A stretch of DNA of 20,111 nt from CAZWTD01 sp964637345 (GTDB lineage: Bacteria; Patescibacteriota; Patescibacteriia; HK-STAS-PATE-3). Made by a program: the position numbers and the translations under genes. Below are positions 15,416 through 20,111 of the stretch, in pieces. The DNA is taken from NCBI GenBank assembly GCA_964637345.1, contig CAZWTD010000022.1, positions 1 to 20,111 on the forward strand, given 5' to 3'. Position 1 is the stretch's first letter; each line of letters begins with the position of its first letter. The notes below the pieces were generated by a model. It worked only from the letters and a program-made list of their open reading frames with translations. It ran no database searches and had not been told where the DNA came from.

Positions 15416-15802
15416 ATGAACGTCGTAACGATCGGTCCGCCGGTTCAAATTCGAGAAACTCAACAGGTGAGCCGACAGAAAGTGCTCTGTCCAACGTGCA
15501 AGGGAAAAGGCAAGGACCTGTTCTTCAGGTGCCGCCAATGCCAGGGCGTCGGTCAAATGCTTCACATGACCGCGCCTGAGGACCGTGAGCTCTGCCCGGA
15601 CTGCCGGGGGATCGGGGAAATGCCCGGCATCATGGGGGTGGAGGTCTGCGCGCGCTGCTACGGATCCGGCCTTAAGCCGCGGCCTGCATCGAACCCGTGC
15701 CCGGGCTGCTCCGGGATCGGCTTCCGGGTCCGGACCTACTGGGGCCAAGTCGCGTTCAGAGTAACGTGCGGCCTCTGCAATGGAAGCGGGAGTCAATCCT
15801 AA
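15416..15802 (+). CDS. DnaJ-type cysteine-rich zinc protein with six CxxCxGxG motifs
   Basis: This 128-residue protein is built almost only of CxxCxGxG units: CPTCKGKG (25), CRQCQGVG (39), CPDCRGIG (60), CARCYGSG (78), CPGCSGIG (95) and CGLCNGSG (118). DnaJ has four such units forming two zinc sites; six would allow three. There is no J domain and no substrate-binding C-terminal domain. It could be a zinc-dependent protein-binding or redox adaptor, but the function is not known. The frame is open from 15365; the ATG at 15416 is chosen because GAGGAGGG lies 5-6 bases upstream and the promoter ends at 15374. It is monocistronic with its own terminator. Confidence 0.82.
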   Translation: MNVVTIGPPVQIRETQQVSRQKVLCPTCKGKGKDLFFRCRQCQGVGQMLHMTAPEDRELCPDCRGIGEMPGIMGVEVCARCYGSGLKPRPASNPCPGCSGIGFRVRTYWGQVAFRVTCGLCNGSGSQS

Positions 15803-15820
15803 ACTTCCCCAAGCTCATTC

Positions 15821-15858
15821 GAGTCGCGCATCTGTCCTACGGTGCGCGGCTCTTCTTT
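15821..15858 (+). terminator. intrinsic terminator of the CxxCxGxG gene
   Basis: GAGTCGCGCA (15821-15830) pairs with TGCGCGGCTC (15843-15852) over 10 bp with one G-U pair, followed by TTCTTT. It lies between convergent genes and ends at the stop of the pseudouridine synthase. Confidence 0.65.
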
Positions 15859-16543
15859 ACTCAGTAAGCATATCGCGCGAAACAGCCTTCCACTTCCCTG
15901 CGGGCAAATCCCCAAGTTCAAGTTTTGCGATTCGAACGCGTCGAAGTCGCTTCACTTCATAATCGAGACTTCCAAGCATGCGGCGAATCTGACGCTTCCA
16001 GCCTTGATGAAGCGTTAAGTGAACTGTGTTCGAATTCACGCGCTCGACGCGATCAGCTTTTGCCCAACCCTCACGCAAACGGATTCCCCGCTTCAATCGA
16101 TCAACATCGAAATCAAGCAACGGCCGAGTCGTCGAAACTTCGTACTCTTTTTCATGCTCGAAGCTGGGGTGGGTCAACTCTTGGACAAGCGCACCGTCAT
16201 TCGTCAGGAGCAAGAGCCCTTCAGAGTCCGTATCAAGTCGACCGGCGATGACCAGCTCTTGCGACGATGGAACGAGTTGATAGACCGACCGTTCGCCTTT
16301 CAGACGGGCTCGGGTCGAGACGTAGCCGATCGGCTTATTGAGTGCGATGTATCGAAGAGAAACCTGGGATTCGAGTTTTTTCCCAAGTACAATGACCGCA
16401 TCGCGCTCCGGATCGACCGTTGATCCAAGCTTCGTAATCAATACTCCATTGACCGTCACCTTCCCGGCGAGGATCAGCTCCTCGGCTTTTCGCCGAGAAA
16501 ACTGGCTTGAGCGGGCGATGAACTTTTGCAAACGTTCTTCCAT
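15857..16543 (-). CDS. RsuA/RluB/RluE/RluF-family pseudouridine synthase
   Basis: This 228-residue rRNA pseudouridine synthase has an N-terminal S4 RNA-binding domain (about 1-58: RLQKFIARSSQFSRRKAEEL) and a catalytic domain with GRLDTDSEGLLLLTNDG (101-117), where D104 is the catalytic aspartate. The conserved YIALNKPIGYVST (65-77) and QGWKRQIRRML signatures are also present. It isomerises uridine in 23S or 16S rRNA; the exact site cannot be assigned. AAAGGAGGT stands upstream of the ATG at an unusually long 12-base distance. It is convergent with the CxxCxGxG gene and divergent from the short unit at 16598. Confidence 0.93.
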   Translation of the reverse strand: MEERLQKFIARSSQFSRRKAEELILAGKVTVNGVLITKLGSTVDPERDAVIVLGKKLESQVSLRYIALNKPIGYVSTRARLKGERSVYQLVPSSQELVIAGRLDTDSEGLLLLTNDGALVQELTHPSFEHEKEYEVSTTRPLLDFDVDRLKRGIRLREGWAKADRVERVNSNTVHLTLHQGWKRQIRRMLGSLDYEVKRLRRVRIAKLELGDLPAGKWKAVSRDMLTE

Positions 16544-16597
16544 AGGCTCACGCTACCTCCTTTCGAGTCTTGAAGCAACCGCTGTGGAGAACCAACA

Positions 16598-16625
16598 TTG
16601 ACCTAGCGCCTAAACGCAGTACACT
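16598..16625 (+). promoter_or_regulatory. promoter of short transcription unit
   Basis: TTGACC (16598-16603), a 16-base spacer and TACACT (16620-16625), divergent from the pseudouridine synthase gene. The start is near 16632. Confidence 0.55.
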
Positions 16626-16717
16626 ACAGGTAGATTTCGGAGGGAGACTCGGCACCCTCACAACCTCGGACCACGTGGCGATGAGGCGGATTTGTCTCAC
16701 CGCAGAGAAAGGGTCGT

Positions 16718-16903
16718 ATGATCGCCACAAAACGAAGGACGCTCTTCACGGAGTATCGCTACGGGCGGCAGCCGCTTGTTCGGAAGTCGCCGGGCCTGGC
16801 TCGCCGGATCCTCGCCCATCATCTTCTCGCGGCACACCGGTCGACAAAACGCCGCCCCCCACTGACCTGGTGGAGGCCGGTTGCGCGCCGGTACGCTGCG
16901 TAG
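16718..16903 (+). CDS. small highly basic protein, hypothetical
   Basis: This 61-residue ORF (MIATKRRTLFTEYRYGR... ending WWRPVARRYAA) is rich in Arg and Lys with few acidic residues. It lies between a good promoter (16598-16625) and a terminator (16923-16958), with a purine-rich GAGAAAGGG about 5 bases before the ATG. It has no known motif. A longer overlapping ORF in another frame is a shadow of the methyltransferase on the minus strand. The unit could instead be an untranslated RNA. A basic nucleic-acid or ribosome-binding protein is possible but not shown. Confidence 0.45.
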   Translation: MIATKRRTLFTEYRYGRQPLVRKSPGLARRILAHHLLAAHRSTKRRPPLTWWRPVARRYAA

Positions 16904-16922
16904 TCCTTCGGCTCGCATCTTC

Positions 16923-16958
16923 ACAGCCGTTCGCTCTCGCGGACGGCTGTTCTTCTTT
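16923..16958 (+). terminator. intrinsic terminator of short transcription unit
   Basis: ACAGCCGT (16923-16930) pairs with ACGGCTGT (16943-16950), with extra GC pairs inside, followed by TCTTCTTT. It ends 9 bases before the convergent methyltransferase gene. Confidence 0.65.
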
Positions 16959-16966
16959 CCCCGTGA

Positions 16967-18247
16967 TCACGAGCGACGAAAAGGTCGGCGCGGCATCACT
17001 CGTTTTCCGGCTCGATTCTGAACATAGTAAGGAGAACGCCCATCTTCCGGACGCGGCGCGCTCCGCTTCTCTAGTAACACAATTTCCCGACCAACAATCT
17101 GGCCCGGTCGTTCGTAGGGAAGCGTCTGACGAGCCGTCCTCGGAAGCCAATCATGAAAAGGCCAGACGAGGTGCAGTTCCGGCGGAACCACCTCGCGCAT
17201 CGCTAGGTGCGCCATCTGGTTTCCAAGATGGAACACGGGCCAGGCCATCACAATTCTCCCCCGCGGCGCAAGAAGCGGTGCCGCGCTCTTCAAAAAACGA
17301 CGGTAGAGCATCGTCAATCCATCTATGCGACGATGGAGTTCTCGCTCGGTTCGAATCGGAATTGGCGGACCGAGCTCGGGCTCTGTCACTATCGCGTCAA
17401 TCGACTGGTTCGAAAAGGCGCCTGCGAGCTTCCCGGCATCACGCTGCACGACAGGAATCTTCGCCTTCAACCAGGCCAGATTCTTTCCGCTGTCGTGAAC
17501 AGCCTTCTCGCTTATATCCGAGCCAGCAAGTTTCCGATACCCCCGAAGCCAGGCCTCCTGAAGGACGGTCCCTGAACCGCAAAAGGGATCGAGGAGAAAA
17601 CCAGACGTCGGCGCACCAGTAAGGTTCACCATCATCCGAGCGAGCTTCGGCGGAAGCATTCCGCTCTTCGCGTCCCGGCTCGGTCGACCGTAGTCTCGCT
17701 CGCCCCATTGGCGGAATGGCTGGACCGCGACCGTTGTCGCAATGACGAAGCGACGACCAAAACACGCAACGAGAACTTCAACACCTTTTGTCATCAATCC
17801 ATTCTTCGCGACCACCACGCTCGAAAGCTCGCCGTCTTTGCTTTGAATCCAGCGCGCAGAATGGTTCAGCTCCTCAAGCGATCGTTTGACCGAATGTCCG
17901 AGCTCATCGCTCAGGCGTTGTGCTGAGGAAAAGCCGACCACGCTGACGCCGAACTCAACGCGATGACGAAGGTCCGGCAAGGCCTCTCGGAGCCAAGTCG
18001 ACGAGCGCAAGGCCTGCCGCATCGACCCGAGTCCTTCAAAAACTCCAAGTACGCGACCAATTTTCACTGTCCCACCGAGCGACTGAATCAGCTCAACGGC
18101 ATCCAAACGGTCCGAGCCAGGGAGAAAGAGCGCTCGATCCATAAAAAGCGCATCGGTTACTGTCCGTGTTTTCGGACCTAAAACCGCATCAAGCTCCGCC
18201 CCGGAAAGAAGCGGTTCGCGACCCAAGATAAAGAGAAGGCCGGGCAT
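16967..18247 (-). CDS. Trm11/TrmG10-like tRNA guanosine N2-methyltransferase
   Basis: This protein of about 426 residues has a THUMP-like N-terminal RNA-binding half and a SAM-dependent methyltransferase half. Signatures are RDYGRPSRDAKSGMLPPKLARMM (typical of Trm11/TrmG10-type enzymes), SAM motif I DPFCGSGT (220-227) and catalytic-loop TEPELGPP (288-295), in place of the usual DPPYG. It would methylate guanosine in tRNA (G10 in studied relatives). An ATG at 18265 adds 6 residues, but a TACAAT -10 lies between the two ATGs with the second ATG 8 bases after it, so 18247 is preferred. It is divergent from rpsF. The basic C-terminal tail (KRVMPRRPFRRS) may aid RNA binding. Confidence 0.85.
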   Translation of the reverse strand: MPGLLFILGREPLLSGAELDAVLGPKTRTVTDALFMDRALFLPGSDRLDAVELIQSLGGTVKIGRVLGVFEGLGSMRQALRSSTWLREALPDLRHRVEFGVSVVGFSSAQRLSDELGHSVKRSLEELNHSARWIQSKDGELSSVVVAKNGLMTKGVEVLVACFGRRFVIATTVAVQPFRQWGERDYGRPSRDAKSGMLPPKLARMMVNLTGAPTSGFLLDPFCGSGTVLQEAWLRGYRKLAGSDISEKAVHDSGKNLAWLKAKIPVVQRDAGKLAGAFSNQSIDAIVTEPELGPPIPIRTERELHRRIDGLTMLYRRFLKSAAPLLAPRGRIVMAWPVFHLGNQMAHLAMREVVPPELHLVWPFHDWLPRTARQTLPYERPGQIVGREIVLLEKRSAPRPEDGRSPYYVQNRAGKRVMPRRPFRRS

Positions 18248-18255
18248 AGGACCCC

Positions 18256-18261
18256 ATTGTA
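18256..18261 (-). promoter_or_regulatory. -10 element before the methyltransferase gene
   Basis: TACAAT on the minus strand, ending 8 bases before the ATG at 18247. This is the same spacing as at lgt. No good -35 is seen at 16-18 bases. Confidence 0.35.
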
Positions 18262-18281
18262 CCATGCTTTTAGTCTGGGTC

Positions 18282-18310
18282 TTGCCAAGCCGAGAACCCC
18301 GTGCTAGTGT
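18282..18310 (+). promoter_or_regulatory. rpsF operon promoter
   Basis: TTGCCA (18282-18287), a 17-base spacer and TAGTGT (18305-18310). The start is near 18317, giving a leader of about 117 bases before rpsF. Confidence 0.5.
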
Positions 18311-18342
18311 GCGAAAGCCAATTCAATAACTTATCTACGGTC

Positions 18343-18378
18343 GTCCCGCCCTTGAGCGGGGCACACCCTGAACGGGAC
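18343..18378 (+). promoter_or_regulatory. structured rpsF leader, possible S6:S18 autoregulatory element
   Basis: GTCCCG (18343-18348) pairs with CGGGAC (18373-18378); an alternative inner hairpin CCCGC/GCGGG (18346-18360) competes with it. The segment GCACACCCTGAACGGGAC is next to the stem. Known rpsF leaders bind the S6:S18 complex, and both rpsF and rpsR are in this operon. The assignment rests on position and pairing only. Confidence 0.35.
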
Positions 18379-18433
18379 CCCCGTAGCCCTTCTCGCCCGC
18401 GGTCTCGTTCAGTGATCTCGGCGTTTTACCTCT

Positions 18434-18925
18434 ATGAACCACTACGAAATCCTCCTACTCATCAACCCCAACCTGACCGACGAAGAAGCTGCAGCCCAAG
18501 CGACCGGCGTCGCGAAACGGATCCAAGACGCGGGCGGACGGATTGAGCGGGAAGAACACCTCGGAAAGCGAAAGCTTGCCTACCCGGTTGAACACCAGAA
18601 GAACGGCTTTTACGAGCTCATTGAATTTGAACTCGACCCGACGAAATTACACGGACTCGAAGCTGGCCTTCGACTTGAAATGGAGTCTATTCTCCGCCAC
18701 CAAGTCGTCCGCAGAATTATCCGCAATCCTGAAGTCGTCGCCCGGGAACGAGAACTCCAAGAACGCATCCGCGCGAAACGCGTAGCCGCGGCCCAGACCG
18801 CTGAAATGAAGCCGGTTGAATCGGAACCCGCGCCTGTCCCACAGACGGAGGAGGAGCGAAAGGCTTCGCTTGAAAAGCTCGACGAAAAACTCGACGAGCT
18901 CCTGACCGACGACATTATTAAGTAA
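18434..18925 (+). CDS. rpsF: 30S ribosomal protein S6
   Basis: This 163-residue protein has the S6 core in residues 1-95 (MNHYEILLLINPNLTDEE, GKRKLAYPVEHQKNGFYELIEFE, LRLEMESILRHQVVR), which binds S18 and 16S rRNA in the platform of the small subunit. Beyond the core is a charged Glu/Lys/Ala-rich extension of about 65 residues, longer than in E. coli but common in extended S6 proteins. It is the first gene of the rpsF-ssb-rpsR-efp cluster. No Shine-Dalgarno is visible before the ATG. Confidence 0.96.
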   Translation: MNHYEILLLINPNLTDEEAAAQATGVAKRIQDAGGRIEREEHLGKRKLAYPVEHQKNGFYELIEFELDPTKLHGLEAGLRLEMESILRHQVVRRIIRNPEVVARERELQERIRAKRVAAAQTAEMKPVESEPAPVPQTEEERKASLEKLDEKLDELLTDDIIK

Positions 18926-18970
18926 ATTGCTGGTTCCGACCCTCGGATCTCCATCAACTAACGAACGACT

Positions 18971-19393
18971 ATGGACTTCAATCGAGCCATGATCATCGGC
19001 AACGTAACCCGCGATCCAGAATCGCGTTCGACTCCGGGCGGACAAAACGTCTGCACCTTTGGCGTTGCGACCAACCGCGTCTGGAAAGACCGGTCCACAA
19101 ACGAACGAAAGACGGCGGTCGAATTCCATAATGTTGTTGCCTGGGGCGCGCTCGCCCAAACCTGTTCCCAGTTCTTGAAAAAGGGCAGCCGAACCTTTAT
19201 CGAAGGCCGGCTCCAAACGCGAAGCTGGGACGACCAGTCCGGCAACAAGCGAAACCGAACGGAAATTGTCGCTGAGAACATGATTCTCCTCGACCGCGCC
19301 GGCGCGCCTCGCTCCGAAGACAACTCCCTCCCTACCCAAGCTTCTGAACAACCATCTGACGAAGAAATCAATGTTGAAGAAATCCCCTTCTAA
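18971..19393 (+). CDS. ssb: single-stranded DNA-binding protein
   Basis: This 140-residue SSB has an N-terminal OB fold (MDFNRAMIIGNVTRDPESR, FGVATNR, EFHNVVAWG, KGSRTFIEGRLQTRSW) and the acidic C-terminal tip EEINVEEIPF that recruits replication and repair partners. The linker is short. It starts 45 bases after rpsF stops, and its end overlaps the start of rpsR by 23 bases. The order rpsF-ssb-rpsR is the classic bacterial arrangement. Confidence 0.97.
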   Translation: MDFNRAMIIGNVTRDPESRSTPGGQNVCTFGVATNRVWKDRSTNERKTAVEFHNVVAWGALAQTCSQFLKKGSRTFIEGRLQTRSWDDQSGNKRNRTEIVAENMILLDRAGAPRSEDNSLPTQASEQPSDEEINVEEIPF

Positions 19394-19625
19394 TAGGAAC
19401 GATCGAACGAACGCGATTCGCACCCCGCGCGTCTGCCACTTCTGCGTCAACGCGCTCAGCGAAATCGACTATAAGGATACCCGCCTCATCCAGCGTTTTA
19501 CGTCTTCCTACTCGAAGATTGTACCCCGCCGGCGCTCGGGAACTTGCCTTCTCCACCAACGGAAGCTTTCCCAGGCGATTAAGCGCGCTCGCTTCATGGC
19601 GCTTATCCCCTTCGTCGTCAAATAA
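19371..19625 (+). CDS. rpsR: 30S ribosomal protein S18
   Basis: This 84-residue S18 has IDYKDTRLIQRFTSSYSKIVPRR and the family C-terminus RKLSQAIKRARFMALIPF. Possible zinc ligands C22, C25, C59 and H62 make it a cysteine-containing (C+) form. The ATG at 19371 overlaps the ssb 3' end by 23 bases, giving a slightly extended N-terminus; no better start is present downstream before the core. It partners with S6 encoded two genes upstream. Confidence 0.95.
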   Translation: MLKKSPSNRNDRTNAIRTPRVCHFCVNALSEIDYKDTRLIQRFTSSYSKIVPRRRSGTCLLHQRKLSQAIKRARFMALIPFVVK

Positions 19626-19635
19626 TTTCCCGCGC

Positions 19636-20111
19636 ATGGTACTCCAGAAACTCACCGACCTCCGCCTCGGCGTCGTCATTACGATTCAAAACCAGCCCTA
19701 CATGATCGTTGACGCGTCGTTCATGCGCACAGCCCAGCGCAAGCCGGTTATGCGAACAAAACTTCGTAACCTGATCGACGGCCGGGTAATCGAACAAACC
19801 TTTAAACCGGGCGATAAAGTCGACTCCGCCGACCTGGCCCGGACGAAAGCCAGCTTCCTCTACGATGACGGGAGCGAGGCGACCTTTATGGACTCGACGA
19901 CCTACGATCAATTTACGCTCCCAGTCGCTCAGATTGCCGACCGGCGTCCGTACTTGAAGGACGGACAAGAGGTTGACGTGATGAACTACGACGGGAAACC
20001 AGTTGCAATCGATATTCCAAAAAAGATCGAGCTTAAGGTTGTTGAAACGGTTGACGCCACTCGCGGTGATACAGCCCAGGGCTCAGTAATGAAAGACGCG
20101 AAAGTCGAAAC
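19636..20111 (+). CDS. efp: elongation factor P, partial (3' end outside window)
   Basis: The first 158 codons of EF-P are visible. The protein enters the ribosomal E/P site and relieves stalling at polyproline. The N-terminal KOW-like domain starts MVLQKLTDLRLGVVITI and contains VMRTKLRNLIDG; the two OB domains follow (SFLYDDGSEATFMDSTTYDQFTL, LKDGQEVDVMNYDGKPVAIDIP). The loop that carries modifiable Lys34 in E. coli (KPGKGQ) reads RTAQRKP here, with Gln at position 34. It starts 10 bases after rpsR stops with no clear Shine-Dalgarno. It is likely the fourth gene of the rpsF operon. Confidence 0.93.
   Translation, partial: MVLQKLTDLRLGVVITIQNQPYMIVDASFMRTAQRKPVMRTKLRNLIDGRVIEQTFKPGDKVDSADLARTKASFLYDDGSEATFMDSTTYDQFTLPVAQIADRRPYLKDGQEVDVMNYDGKPVAIDIPKKIELKVVETVDATRGDTAQGSVMKDAKVE

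Noticed and set aside
16570..17622. 350-codon ORF on plus
   Set aside because: It is antisense to the 3' part of the methyltransferase gene, has biased shadow-frame composition (Ser/Arg/Pro-rich) and crosses a terminator.

Overview
The window looks like a chromosomal segment of a Candidate Phyla Radiation (Patescibacteria, Parcubacteria-like) bacterium. This is an inference from several signs: a 23S rRNA gene with no 16S gene beside it, tightly packed GC-rich housekeeping genes, few Shine-Dalgarno sites, promoters placed almost on top of start codons, and a serine recombinase of the type often seen next to tRNA genes in that group. TGA is used as a stop (glyA, the nudix gene, rpsF region), so this is not a UGA-recoding lineage.

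Layout. 1-2838: most of a 23S rRNA gene on the minus strand, cut by the window edge just past the peptidyl-transferase loop. 2839-3556: its leader, with hairpins, an intrinsic terminator and two back-to-back promoters. 3557-4396: a methylthioadenosine/purine nucleoside phosphorylase. 4437-4820: a stand-alone response-regulator receiver. 5085-9981: an integrated mobile element. 9976-10062: tRNA-Leu(UAG), whose 3' end is the integration site. 10135-13533: a compact operon lgt-glyA-folD-nudix. 13660-14709: ychF. 14745-15300: a gene-free stretch holding a strongly structured candidate RNA with its own promoter and terminator. 15416-15802: a protein with six CxxCxGxG motifs. 15857-16543: an RsuA/RluB-type pseudouridine synthase. 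16598-16958: a short independent transcription unit. 16967-18247: a Trm11/TrmG10-like tRNA methyltransferase. 18434-end: rpsF-ssb-rpsR-efp.

The mobile element is the most interesting part. A 6-bp core, TGGTGC (GCACCA on the tRNA strand, i.e. the last bases of tRNA-Leu including CCA), occurs at 5085-5090, inverted at 8413-8418, and at 9976-9981. The flanks show that the left site reads as attL, the right site as attR, and the middle site as a complete inverted attP. Two perfect inverted repeats result: 95 bp bracketing an AT-rich cargo operon, and 79 bp bracketing the large serine recombinase gene. The repeats share exactly the 6-bp core. The recombinase ORF runs through its own attachment site into the antisense strand of the tRNA, so its C-terminus depends on how the element is joined.

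The cargo is a tightly coupled six-gene minus-strand operon: an XRE-type regulator, two zinc-ribbon membrane proteins, a 49-residue membrane peptide (not found by simple longest-ORF calling), a three-helix membrane protein and an anchored extracytoplasmic protein. I do not recognise this set as a described system. Its composition (AT-rich, small membrane and zinc-ribbon proteins) contrasts with the surrounding housekeeping genes and supports horizontal transfer.
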